Below, piece after piece: positions 35,703 to 44,896 of a stretch of DNA of 64,000 bases. The stretch's first letter is position 1, and every line of letters begins with the position of its first letter. Below the pieces are notes generated by a model, which saw only the letters and a program-made list of their open reading frames with translations, was not told the origin of the DNA and did no database searches. Position numbers and translations under genes: made by a program. The stretch is from CAWBRT01 sp963832365 (GTDB lineage: Bacteria > Acidobacteriota > Terriglobia > Terriglobales > Acidobacteriaceae): assembly GCA_963832365.1 (NCBI GenBank), contig CAWHUL010000002.1:124001-188000 (forward strand). Direction: 5' to 3'.

Positions 35703-36406
35703 TGAAGATTCTGGCACTGATTTTGTCGTTTGTTTTTGCGATTGCTCCGCTTGCCGCGGCCCGCGACCGGGTCGATGGCATCGTGGCAACCGTGAACGAC
35801 GATCCCTTGCTTGCCAGCGAAGTGGAGGATGCCATCCGCGTCGAGGCGTTCATGCAGGGCAGGACGGTCACGGATATTCCGCTGGCGGATTTCCGGGCGG
35901 CAATGGATCGGTTGATTGATCGGACACTGATCCGGCAGCAGATGACCAGCGGGTACATGCCTCCGGTCCAACAGGTGGAATGGCGCATGGCCCAGGTCCG
36001 CGCGGCGTTTCCCGCAGCGAAGTCGGACGCAGCATGGCAAGAGCTGCTGGCCACTTATGGAATCCAGGAGCAGCAATTACGTAAGAGCGTCGAAGAACAG
36101 GTCCAGCTGATGCAGTTTGTCGATGCGCGCCTGCGCCACACGGTTAGCGTCTCGCACGACGAAGTGGAGAAATACTACAAAGATAAACTGCTGCCGGAGT
36201 TGAGCCGGAAGGGAGCTACAGTCGAGCCACTGGCTAACGTGCAATCCGAGATTTCCGAGCTTCTGCTACAGGGGAAGATCGACGCCCAACTTAATGCCTG
36301 GCTTGCCAGTCTGCGAGAGCAGGGGAACGTGCGAATTGTGCAGCCTGCCACCGGTTCGGGCGGCGACTCAAAGGCGATGTCCTTCTCCGCCGTGGTTGAA
36401 CGATGA
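35702..36406 (+). CDS. SurA N-terminal-like periplasmic chaperone without a PPIase domain
   Basis: A 234-residue secreted protein. The signal peptide is MKILALILSFVFAIAPLAAA. The mature start VDGIVATVNDDPLLASEVED is the classic SurA N-terminal pattern (A-x-V-N-x-x-x-I/L-x-x-S-E-V), followed by helical sequence with LIDRTLIRQQM and VEKYYKDKLLPEL. The parvulin PPIase block is missing, so this is a chaperone-only form. The start ATG shares one base with the TGA of the barrel gene, and the TamB gene follows after ten bases, so the three are coupled. I infer that it escorts outer-membrane proteins to the barrel encoded beside it. Confidence 0.75.
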   Translation: MKILALILSFVFAIAPLAAARDRVDGIVATVNDDPLLASEVEDAIRVEAFMQGRTVTDIPLADFRAAMDRLIDRTLIRQQMTSGYMPPVQQVEWRMAQVRAAFPAAKSDAAWQELLATYGIQEQQLRKSVEEQVQLMQFVDARLRHTVSVSHDEVEKYYKDKLLPELSRKGATVEPLANVQSEISELLLQGKIDAQLNAWLASLREQGNVRIVQPATGSGGDSKAMSFSAVVER

Positions 36407-36416
36407 TGATCCGCTC

Positions 36417-39400
36417 ATGAAACAGCGACGAGACGGACTCCATACGCCGACGAAGCTAGAGATCCGAATAAGAGCCAGGGTCTTTGGGCCCGGCGGCGAT
36501 AGTTCCGGACCCATCAAATCCGGAACCGCTCTAATTGCCTTGATTGCCGCCCTTGTCGTGCTTGCCGTCTCCCTTTGTGCTGCCTGGTATCTCAACAGCG
36601 CCTTCTTTCGCGAGCGCATGCGGCAAAAGCTGGTATTCGCGCTGCAATCGGTCACCGGCGGCACCGTCGAAATTGAACACTTCCAATGGCATCTGTCCCA
36701 CCTTGAATTCGACGTTGACGACATTACCATCCATGGACTCGAAGCTGCGGGCGAGCAGCCCTACGCGCATGCCGATCATCTCCGTGCACGGCTGAAAATC
36801 CTTTCGATATTGCGGCGGGAAATCGCACTGCGGGAGCTCTCTCTCAACCGTCCCATCATTCACATTCTGGTCTATGCCGACGGCCACACGAATCAGCCTC
36901 CTCTGCCAATCGGCGGAAATCAAAGCGCGGTCCAGGCGCTTTTCAACCTGTCGATGGAGAAGCTGCAACTCAGCGACGGTTGGTTGTTATGGAATCAGCG
37001 GCGCATACCGCTCGATTTTTCAGCCGATGATGTTTCGCTGGCAATGGCCTACGTAAGGGATGCGAACAGGTATGACGCTCACGTTCGCGCCGGCAAGCTC
37101 AAACTCCTGACTGCGGGCTATCAACTTCCCTTGGCCCAGGGACAGGCGGAGTTCAGTCTCCATATGGACCACGTTACGCTCAACTCGCTGCGAGTCTCCG
37201 CCGGTCACTCGCTGCTGGAGGCAAGCGGAACCCTGACAAACTGGAACGAACCGGTCGTGACTGCGCTCTACAAAGTCGCTGCCGACACCTCTGAGGCAGC
37301 CGCGATGTTGACGCCTATCGGCGCGCCCGCGGCGGCTTCATCTCTGCGCCAGTTCAGCGGAGGAGAGCTGGAAGTCACCGGTAAAGGCGAATTCTCACGG
37401 CAATCGTTTACTTCCTCGGGTAAGGCCATCTTCAAAGGCGTGGCTTGGACGGCTGGCCCGCTCGTCATCAGGAACCTCACGGGCGGACTGGAGTTTTCGG
37501 CAAACCCAGACAGTATTACCGTGCCTCATCTGTTTGCCTCGGCGCTAGGCGGGTCGGTAACTGGGCAGACGGAGATTACGCACTGGCTCGCACCGGCTAC
37601 GTTGGGCGGCAAAGGCAGTAGCGGGAGGCAGGCGGAGGAGCAGGGCACTGCGAGTTTTATCCTGCGCTCGCTTTCCGTGAAGGAGCTTTCAGCTTCCCTC
37701 CCAAAACGCGCACAGCAGCCTTTGAATTTCGGTGGACGGATCAGCGGCAAGGTTGCGAGCACATGGCGAGGATCGCCGGAGAAAGCCAATACCAAGTTCG
37801 ACCTGGATGCGGCTGAGTCGCGAATGAACGTGCCCGGCGAGATACCGCTGTCAGCGCACCTTGAGGCCATCTACTCAGGTTCCAGGCGGTTCCTTGCGAT
37901 CGCAACCTTGAACGCGGAGAGCAAAGCAACCCGGCTGCAAGCGAGCGGCACTCTCGGGGGCGTCGCCGGCAATTTGCGGTTTGCGATCAATACCGGCAAC
38001 ATGGGCGAGATTCAGCCGCTCCTGGCACAACTGCCGGTGCTTCCAAAGAGACTGCCTCTCGAATTGACTGGTGCCGCGACTGTCAGCGGAACCGCCTCCG
38101 GCACTTTTTCCGCTCCGCTGGTTGCCGCGCATCTTGAGATGCGTGATTTCAACACCGCCATTTCCCGCGGACGGGAACAACCGCAGGCTGCTCAAGCAAG
38201 TCTGCCGAAGCGGGCTAGCCGCGTGCTTGGCGCGCTGTCGGTTTTCCGCTCCGCGAAGACTCCGACAGCCATTCCGACAGACGAGCCTGCTCCTCTCCGC
38301 CTTCACTGGGACGAGGCTCAAGCTGACGTTCTCTATACTTCGCAGGCGATTTCGGTACGGCACGCAAAGCTGCGGCGCGGGTCGGCGGAGATCGATTGGG
38401 AGGGTGGATGCTCGTTGCTGAAAGGCGAAGTCGTGGAATCGTCGCAGCTTCATGGCCGTTTGCAGGTCCGCGACGGAGAGCTGGCCGATCTACAGTTGAT
38501 TATCGGAACGAACTATCCCATCAGTGGCAGGCTGGATACAGCATTGCAGATCGACGGAACCCGTCAGCAGTTGAAAGGAACGGGCCATCTCGGGCTGACA
38601 AACGTAGTCGCCTATGGGCAACCGATTCGGTTGGCCAGTGCCGATCTAAAGTTCGAGGGGAATGATCTCAAGGTCCAGAATCTGGTTGCGACTAATGATT
38701 GGGGCAAGGTGACTGGCGGGGGCGAGTACAACCTTTCCGGCAAGCAGTTCAGCTTCTTGCTTCATGGGGTCAACTTTCAACTGGAGCGCGTTCGCCAACT
38801 GCAAGCCAGCAGGTTGCACGTTCAGGGAGCGCTTGGATTTGAAGCGCAAGGTTCGGGCACGGCGGAAGCCCCGGTGATCAACGCTGCTCTTCGCTTGCGC
38901 GGCTTGGTTGTTAACGGAGAACGCATTGGCGACTTCAACGCCGTAGCCGTGACCCAGGGAGCGGATCTCACGCTGACTGCGCGCTCGGCATTCCCGAACG
39001 GCGCGGTTGCGCTCGACGGAAACATCCATCTGCGAGGCGAAATGCCGATGCAGGCCAAACTGGTGGCCAGCAATCTTGTCCTCGATCCGTTGATCAAACA
39101 CTACTTTCCCGCCGGACATGCGGCTCACGTTGTGCTGGACGGGGAGATTCTGGTGCAAGGCGCCGCCCGCTCGCCGCTCTCACTGAGCGCGGAACTCACC
39201 ATCCCAAGTGTCCAAGGAGAGCTGGAAGGCCTTCCTCTTCGCAACGCTGGGCCAATTCGCCTGCACATGCGCGATCAGGTGGTAACCGTCGATCAGTTTC
39301 GTCTCGAAGGGCAGCAGACCCACTTTGTCGAGATTCACGGACAGGTCCGCCCCTATGGCGATCAGCGCTACAATCTCGACGCCGACGGCAAGATCGACCT

Positions 39401-40655
39401 GAGGCTGCTGCAAACCTTGGCGCCCGACCTCAGCTCGCGGGGCGTCGCCGATCTCGGCGTTCAAATTCGCGGCACCATTCCCAAGCCCTCTTTGAGCGGG
39501 CAGGTGCGCATCACCGAAGGTGCCGTCTCCTACGTCGATTTGCCGAACGGGTTGAGCAACATCAACGGCGTACTCGCCTTTAACCAGGATAGATTACAGG
39601 TCCAGGATCTTACGGCGGTTACGGGCGGCGGCCGGCTCAAGCTAGGCGGTTCCGTCAGTTATACACAGGAGATCACGTTCAACCTGACCGCCGCAGGCCA
39701 CGACATTCGCCTGCGATATCCCGAGGGCGTAAGCTCCAGCGTCGATGCCAGCTTTACGTTCTCCGGCACCACCAGCAATGCGCTGCTTTCGGGCGACGTG
39801 ACCGTCAGCCGGCTCGCCTTGAATCCGCAGTTTGATTTCGCAAGCTACCTCAAGAAGACGCAGCTTGTGGCTATTCCGGCCAATCCCAAAGCCCCGGCAA
39901 ACAATGTCAGGCTTGACGTGCGAATCGTTTCCACGCCCAAACTCCAAGTACAGACTTCGCTGGCGAGGGTCACCGGCAATGTGGACCTTCGCATCCGCGG
40001 GTCAGCGGCACGGCCCTCGATTCTGGGTCGCATCAGTATTCTGGAAGGCAATATTACGCTTGCCGGCACAACATACCGGCTTGATCGCGGTGACATTTCC
40101 TTTGCCAACCCGGTCAGCATCGATGCCAACATCGACATCGAAGCTTCGGCCCGCGTCCGCGATTACGACATCACGCTGGGGTTGCAGGGGACGCTCAACC
40201 GCTTGAGCATGACGTACAGATCCGACCCGCCACTGTCGTCGTCGGACATCGTCTCATTGCTTGCGTTGGGGCGAACCCGCGAAGAAGAAATCGCGCAGCT
40301 TCCCGGTTCGACGATGCAGGGCACGTCCAATCTCGCCGAGTCGGCATCAAACGCCATCCTGGGCGAGGCCCTCAACTCGACTGTAAACAGCCGCCTGCAG
40401 AAGTTGTTCGGCGTCAGCCGAATCAAAATAGATCCCAAAGTCGTTGGTCAGCAAAGCGGGGCGAATGCCCGCCTTACAATTGAGCAAACGGTCTCCAATC
40501 GCGTCACCTTGACCTACATCACAAACCTCGCTCAGTCGGCGCAGCAGATCATCCAATTCGAGTACTACATCACGCCCCGCATATCCATTGTTGGGGTGAG
40601 GGACCAGAACGGCGTGGTGAGCTTCGACGTCTTTGTGCGCCGCCGGAAGCGCTGA
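36417..40655 (+). CDS. tamB: TamB-like translocation and assembly module protein
   Basis: A 1412-residue envelope-spanning protein with one N-terminal helix (about 35-58, LIALIAALVVLAVSLCAAWYL split by its flanks) and a long beta-helix-like body of repeating strands. The family hallmark at the C-terminus is clear: the DUF490/TamB block with GNITLAGTTYRLDRGDISF, ASARVRDYDITLGLQGTL, SDIVSLLALGRTREE and QTVSNRVTLTYITNLAQS, ending ISIVGVRDQNGVVSFDVFVRRRKR. Such proteins bridge the inner and outer membrane and carry barrel proteins or phospholipids outward. ATG 36417 is ten bases after the SurA-like gene; the frame extends upstream inside that gene without a better start. Confidence 0.88.
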   Translation: MKQRRDGLHTPTKLEIRIRARVFGPGGDSSGPIKSGTALIALIAALVVLAVSLCAAWYLNSAFFRERMRQKLVFALQSVTGGTVEIEHFQWHLSHLEFDVDDITIHGLEAAGEQPYAHADHLRARLKILSILRREIALRELSLNRPIIHILVYADGHTNQPPLPIGGNQSAVQALFNLSMEKLQLSDGWLLWNQRRIPLDFSADDVSLAMAYVRDANRYDAHVRAGKLKLLTAGYQLPLAQGQAEFSLHMDHVTLNSLRVSAGHSLLEASGTLTNWNEPVVTALYKVAADTSEAAAMLTPIGAPAAASSLRQFSGGELEVTGKGEFSRQSFTSSGKAIFKGVAWTAGPLVIRNLTGGLEFSANPDSITVPHLFASALGGSVTGQTEITHWLAPATLGGKGSSGRQAEEQGTASFILRSLSVKELSASLPKRAQQPLNFGGRISGKVASTWRGSPEKANTKFDLDAAESRMNVPGEIPLSAHLEAIYSGSRRFLAIATLNAESKATRLQASGTLGGVAGNLRFAINTGNMGEIQPLLAQLPVLPKRLPLELTGAATVSGTASGTFSAPLVAAHLEMRDFNTAISRGREQPQAAQASLPKRASRVLGALSVFRSAKTPTAIPTDEPAPLRLHWDEAQADVLYTSQAISVRHAKLRRGSAEIDWEGGCSLLKGEVVESSQLHGRLQVRDGELADLQLIIGTNYPISGRLDTALQIDGTRQQLKGTGHLGLTNVVAYGQPIRLASADLKFEGNDLKVQNLVATNDWGKVTGGGEYNLSGKQFSFLLHGVNFQLERVRQLQASRLHVQGALGFEAQGSGTAEAPVINAALRLRGLVVNGERIGDFNAVAVTQGADLTLTARSAFPNGAVALDGNIHLRGEMPMQAKLVASNLVLDPLIKHYFPAGHAAHVVLDGEILVQGAARSPLSLSAELTIPSVQGELEGLPLRNAGPIRLHMRDQVVTVDQFRLEGQQTHFVEIHGQVRPYGDQRYNLDADGKIDLRLLQTLAPDLSSRGVADLGVQIRGTIPKPSLSGQVRITEGAVSYVDLPNGLSNINGVLAFNQDRLQVQDLTAVTGGGRLKLGGSVSYTQEITFNLTAAGHDIRLRYPEGVSSSVDASFTFSGTTSNALLSGDVTVSRLALNPQFDFASYLKKTQLVAIPANPKAPANNVRLDVRIVSTPKLQVQTSLARVTGNVDLRIRGSAARPSILGRISILEGNITLAGTTYRLDRGDISFANPVSIDANIDIEASARVRDYDITLGLQGTLNRLSMTYRSDPPLSSSDIVSLLALGRTREEEIAQLPGSTMQGTSNLAESASNAILGEALNSTVNSRLQKLFGVSRIKIDPKVVGQQSGANARLTIEQTVSNRVTLTYITNLAQSAQQIIQFEYYITPRISIVGVRDQNGVVSFDVFVRRRKR

Positions 40656-40685
40656 GCCACGACGGCTGGGGTGATAACCTCGCTT

Positions 40686-41339
40686 ATGCCAATGGACCAC
40701 GTCAGCCCGGTCGATCCATTCATCGAACCTAGATTCCGGATGGTTGCGGAACAACTCCGCGATCGCGGTATTCGCGATGAGCGCGTGCTGCAGGCCATGG
40801 CAACGGTTCCGCGCCACGAATTCGTGCCTCCGGAAGCCTGGGGCAAAGCCTACGAGGACCACCCGCTTCCCATCGGCGAAGGCCAGACGATCTCGCAACC
40901 CTACATCGTCGCGTTCATGATCGAAGCGCTCGGCGCCGAAGCCGGCGATACCGTACTGGAGATAGGAACTGGAACAGGATATGAGGCGGCGGTGCTCTCT
41001 TGCATTGCGGCGCGAGTGTTGACCGTTGAACGGGTTGCGTCGCTCGCAATGCGCGCCCGGGAGAATTTTGCCCGTCTCGGGTACTGCAACATCGAAGTCA
41101 ATGTGGGAGACGGGAGCGAAGGTCTGCCGCAGTCGGCGCCCTTCAGGCGGATCATTGTGGCTGCTGCCGCTGCCGCAGTACCTGACTCTTTGCTCCAGCA
41201 GCTCGATGATAACGGGAAACTCGTCTTGCCTGTCGGCAGTGACGATTTGCAGGAATTGCAACTGCTGCACAAGGTGGGCGGAAAAATCATCAGGACCAAT
41301 CTCGGTGGCTGCCGCTTCGTACCGCTCATTGGATCCTAA
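40686..41339 (+). CDS. pcm: Protein-L-isoaspartate O-methyltransferase
   Basis: A 217-residue repair enzyme that methylates L-isoaspartyl residues in damaged proteins using S-adenosylmethionine. The family N-terminus RGIRDERVLQAMATVPRHEF is followed by GQTISQPYIVAFMIEAL, the SAM site VLEIGTGTGYEAAVLS, and VGDGSEGLPQSAPFRRIIV, then PVG in the C-terminal strand. I chose ATG 40686; another ATG lies two codons on and a GTG 15 bases earlier. It follows tamB by 30 bases in the same direction and ends 26 bases before the end of the convergent engB. Confidence 0.92.
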   Translation: MPMDHVSPVDPFIEPRFRMVAEQLRDRGIRDERVLQAMATVPRHEFVPPEAWGKAYEDHPLPIGEGQTISQPYIVAFMIEALGAEAGDTVLEIGTGTGYEAAVLSCIAARVLTVERVASLAMRARENFARLGYCNIEVNVGDGSEGLPQSAPFRRIIVAAAAAAVPDSLLQQLDDNGKLVLPVGSDDLQELQLLHKVGGKIIRTNLGGCRFVPLIGS

Positions 41340-41365
41340 GCGGGCGGCGAAGGATCTCGCGTCGT

Positions 41366-41998
41366 TTACCCGGTAGCTCGTGGCGCTTCGGGACCGCCGG
41401 ATTCCTCGTCTGAGCGCTCGACGGCCATGCGCATCAGCTTCCACAATTCGTCCCTGCCCAGCCCACTCTTCGAGGAGAACGGCAGGATCTTGTCGGCGCC
41501 AAGCCCCTGGCGTAATTTTTCCAGCGCGGACGGCAGGCGGGAACCCACTTTGTCCGCTTTGGTCGCAACCACGAGCAGGGGGCGGTCCACGTGTTGCAAG
41601 AATTCAATCAGTTGCGCATCGCTCTTTTGCGGCGGAACATTGGCGTCGACCAGGCAAAGGCAAAGTGCCAGGGATGATCGATTCGTCAGATATGGATCGA
41701 CAAAGCCCTGCCAGCGATCGGTAACTTCGCGTGGAACGCGCGCGTACCCGTATCCGGGGAGGTCCACAAACAGCAAATCCGGCTTCGGACGTCCTGGCCA
41801 ACGCACCTCGAAGAAATTGATCGCCTGGGTGCGGCCCGGAGTGTTGCTGGTCTTGGCAATTTTCACTCCGGCGAGTGAATTGATCAGGCTGGACTTGCCT
41901 ACGTTCGAGCGGCCCAGGAATGCGATTTCCGGTGCACTTGCGGCGGGGAAGTGCCGTTCATCCATGGCGCTTAAGAGAAACCGTGTGTGGACCTTCAT
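41366..41998 (-). CDS. engB: Ribosome biogenesis GTPase YihA/YsxC (EngB)
   Basis: A 210-residue GTPase needed for 50S subunit assembly. All G motifs are present: G1 GRSNVGKSSLIN near residue 29, G2 TPGRTQAINFF, G3 DLPGYGYA, G4 TKADKV and G5 SSKSG. Length and order are standard. It is the last gene of the leftward tig-clpP-clpX-lon-engB series, starting at ATG 41998, 158 bases after the lon stop with the lon terminator in between, so it may have its own promoter. Confidence 0.94.
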   Translation of the reverse strand: MKVHTRFLLSAMDERHFPAASAPEIAFLGRSNVGKSSLINSLAGVKIAKTSNTPGRTQAINFFEVRWPGRPKPDLLFVDLPGYGYARVPREVTDRWQGFVDPYLTNRSSLALCLCLVDANVPPQKSDAQLIEFLQHVDRPLLVVATKADKVGSRLPSALEKLRQGLGADKILPFSSKSGLGRDELWKLMRMAVERSDEESGGPEAPRATG

Positions 41999-42078
41999 CT
42001 TTCTGCTAACCCCACTCCATGGGTTTTAGATGCGGGCCTATCGCTTTGAGCGGTGTCTGAAGCACACGAACAAGAAGA

Positions 42079-42141
42079 AGCCCGCTGCGCTCGCCTCAAC
42101 GATAACGGAACAAATCTCGTTTGAGGCGTCGCTAGCGGGCT
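42079..42141 (-). terminator. Terminator-like stem after lon
   Basis: Nested inverted repeats: an outer 8-bp stem (42079-42086 with 42134-42141), and an inner perfect GCCTCAA/TTGAGGC stem. On the leftward strand it is followed by TCTTCTTGTT. It begins 15 bases past the lon stop. Confidence 0.6.
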
Positions 42142-42155
42142 CGATAGGAACCTTG

Positions 42156-44561
42156 CTACTGCCGCGCGGCCGGTTGATCCGGCGCGGTAGGCGGCGGCGC
42201 CATCGCGGGCGCCTCGTCAGAAGATACGGGCAACGAACGCTCGAGTGCGATCTGCAGAACCTGATCCATGTGCTCCACAAAGTGGAACTTCATGGCACTT
42301 CGCAGATTCTCCGGCACATCCGCCATATCCTTGTCGTTTTCCTGCGGCAGAATCACTTCCAGAATTCCGGCACGATGCGCTGCCAGCAACTTCTCCTTAA
42401 GGCCGCCGATCGGCAGCACCTTGCCGCGAAGCGTGATCTCGCCGGTCATGGCAACGTCGCGCCGCACAGGAATCCGGCTAAGGGCGCTGGCAATGGCCGT
42501 GGCCATGGTGATTCCCGCCGAGGGCCCGTCCTTGGGAATCGCGCCCTCAGGCACATGGATGTGAATGTCGATATTGCGGTAAAAGTCATGGTTCAGGCCG
42601 AGTTGCTGCCAGCGCGAGCGGATGTAAGTGATGGCCGCCTGCGCCGATTCCTGCATGACATCGCCCAACTTGCCGGTCAGCAACGGCTTGCCGCCTTTGC
42701 CTTCCACCACGGTTACTTCCGTGGACAGCAACGAGCCGCCAACCTCGGTCCACGCCAATCCCGTAACCAGACCGACTTCGCTCTTCTCGTTGACCGCCGT
42801 GTCGCGGAAGCGCATCACGCCAAGGAAGTCGTTGATGTTCTCCGCGGTAACTGCGATGGAGTAGGCTTGACCGTCCTTCACAACGCGGCGGGCCACCTTG
42901 CGGCATACGTTGCCGATTTCCCGCTCCAGGTTGCGGACTCCGGCTTCGCGCGTGTAATTGCGAATGATTCCGGTAATCGCCTCGTCGGTGAAGCTGATGT
43001 TTGGGTCGGTCAACCCGGCCTGCTCTCGCTGCTTCTTCAGCAAAAAGTGCTTGGCGATTTCGAGCTTCTCCGGTTCTGTATAGCCATGCAGCCGCAGCAC
43101 TTCCATGCGGTCCTGCAGAGCTGCTGGAATCGTGTGCAGCACATTCGCCGTGGCGATGAAGAATACCTGCGACAAATCGTATTCAACGTCCAGGTAGTGA
43201 TCGATGAACATGTAATTCTGTTCCGGATCGAGCACTTCCAGCAGCGCCGAAGAAGGATCGCCGCGGAAGTCCGCGGACATCTTGTCGACTTCGTCGAGCA
43301 TGAAGACCGGATTCTTCGTGCCGGCCTTCTTCATCATCTGAATGATCTGTCCGGGCAGGGCGCCGATGTAGGTGCGGCGATGACCGCGAATCTCCGCTTC
43401 GTCGCGAACTCCGCCCAGCGACATGCGTACGAACTTGCGTCCCGTCGCCTTGGCGATACTCATGCCGAGCGAAGTCTTGCCGACCCCTGGAGGTCCGACG
43501 AAACATAGAATCGAACCCTTCGGGTTCTTCACCAACTGCCGCACGGCCAGGAACTCGAGAATGCGATCCTTGATCTTTTCCAGTCCGTAATGATCTTCGT
43601 TCAGAACCTTCTCGGCGAACTCTATGTCCCGGACTTCCTTTGATTTCTTCTTCCAAGGCACGGCCAGCAGCCAATCCAGATAGTTGCGGGAGACGGTTGA
43701 TTCAGCCGACATCGGAGGCATCGCCTCCAGCTTCTTGAGCTCTTGCAGCGCCTTTTCGTGAACGTCCTTCGGCATGCCGGAACTGTCGACCTTCTTCTTC
43801 AGTTCGTCGAATTCGCTTTTTTCGCCGCGCCCGAGTTCCTTCTGGATCGCCTTGATCTTTTCGTTGAGGTAGTACTCTTTTTGCGCGCGCTCCATCTGCC
43901 GCTTGACCCGCGACTGGATGGTGCGATCCATGTTCAGCTTCTCGATCTCTATGTCCAGCACGTCGAGCACGCGGTTCAGACGGTCGGCGGGATCGAAGAT
44001 TTCAAGCAGTTCCTGCTTCTCTTCTATCGTGAGCTGCAGATTGGCGGCGATGGTGTCGGTCAGCTTGGCAATATCGTCCGGCCTGACCGTGGCGGCCATG
44101 GTCTCGTAGTTGAGCGACTGGCAGAGCTTTACGTATTGCTCGAACTGAGAAATCACGCGCTGCATCGCAGCTTCGATCTGTGGCGTCACCTCGATCGTAT
44201 TCTTCACAGTGCGAACGGACGCTTCGAGGTAGCCTCCCACTTCGGTTACCTGCAAGGTCTTTCCGCGCTCGAGTCCTTCGACCAGTACCTTGATGTTCCC
44301 GTCAGGGAGTTTGAGACTCTGGACAATATTGACGATCGTGCCCACCTGGTAGATCTCATTCGGCTTCGGCTCGTCAATGCTGGCATCGTGTTGCGTTGCC
44401 AGGAAAATCCTCTTGTCGTGGGCCAGCGCCTCTTCCAGCGCCCGCACGCTCGATTCGCGCCCCACAACGAACGGCGTCATCATGAACGGAAAGATGACGA
44501 CGTCCCGGATGGGCATCATCGGCAGCTTTTTGGTCTCGAATTTTTCTTTGGTAGAACTCAC
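42156..44561 (-). CDS. lon: ATP-dependent protease Lon
   Basis: An 801-residue cytosolic AAA+ serine protease for damaged and short-lived proteins. The N-terminal substrate domain (LPMMPIRDVVIFPFMM) is followed by a coiled-coil section, Walker A GPPGVGKTS near residue 364, Walker B FMLDEVDK, and the C-terminal protease domain with the catalytic Ser in PKDGPSAGITMA and Lys in GGLKEKLLAAHRAG. It ends in a Pro/Ala-rich tail of about 20 residues. The start ATG 44561 gives MSSTKEKFETKKLP. It is leftward in the quality-control series with tig, clpP and clpX. Confidence 0.96.
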   Translation of the reverse strand: MSSTKEKFETKKLPMMPIRDVVIFPFMMTPFVVGRESSVRALEEALAHDKRIFLATQHDASIDEPKPNEIYQVGTIVNIVQSLKLPDGNIKVLVEGLERGKTLQVTEVGGYLEASVRTVKNTIEVTPQIEAAMQRVISQFEQYVKLCQSLNYETMAATVRPDDIAKLTDTIAANLQLTIEEKQELLEIFDPADRLNRVLDVLDIEIEKLNMDRTIQSRVKRQMERAQKEYYLNEKIKAIQKELGRGEKSEFDELKKKVDSSGMPKDVHEKALQELKKLEAMPPMSAESTVSRNYLDWLLAVPWKKKSKEVRDIEFAEKVLNEDHYGLEKIKDRILEFLAVRQLVKNPKGSILCFVGPPGVGKTSLGMSIAKATGRKFVRMSLGGVRDEAEIRGHRRTYIGALPGQIIQMMKKAGTKNPVFMLDEVDKMSADFRGDPSSALLEVLDPEQNYMFIDHYLDVEYDLSQVFFIATANVLHTIPAALQDRMEVLRLHGYTEPEKLEIAKHFLLKKQREQAGLTDPNISFTDEAITGIIRNYTREAGVRNLEREIGNVCRKVARRVVKDGQAYSIAVTAENINDFLGVMRFRDTAVNEKSEVGLVTGLAWTEVGGSLLSTEVTVVEGKGGKPLLTGKLGDVMQESAQAAITYIRSRWQQLGLNHDFYRNIDIHIHVPEGAIPKDGPSAGITMATAIASALSRIPVRRDVAMTGEITLRGKVLPIGGLKEKLLAAHRAGILEVILPQENDKDMADVPENLRSAMKFHFVEHMDQVLQIALERSLPVSSDEAPAMAPPPTAPDQPAARQ

Positions 44562-44846
44562 TCAGTACAACTCCCTGTTTGGCCCGTTTTCAAATAATCG
44601 CTCCGGGGCCGACGGCTATTCCGAGCCTACTACATGAAACATCCTACGGCAACCACCGCCCCGGACTGTAATACCCCAGTAGATACGGCCCCTAATTGTT
44701 TCGATGACGAATTCTGATTCGGGAACGCTTTCGGCGGGAAAATCTTTCCAAAAGTACGGCGCTGCACGCCCTAAATCGTTAAGAATGCCGTAGTGCGCTG
44801 ACCTTTCGTAATGACCACGAACGAGGAGCACTGCCCAAAACGAGCA

Positions 44847-44873
44847 AAAGGGCTTGCTTCGCGCAAGCCCTTT
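44847..44873 (-). terminator. Intrinsic terminator after clpX
   Basis: A perfect 11-bp stem (44847-44857 with 44863-44873) with a 5-base loop, followed on the leftward strand by TGCTCGTTTTGGG. It is 24 bases past the clpX stop, so lon is likely transcribed from its own promoter in 44562-44846. Confidence 0.75.
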
Positions 44874-44896
44874 GTCCGAACAGAATCGCGAACCGA

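Noticed and set aside
42030..43508. 492-codon rightward open frame opposite lon
   Set aside because: It mirrors the Lon coding strand and has no recognisable domain.
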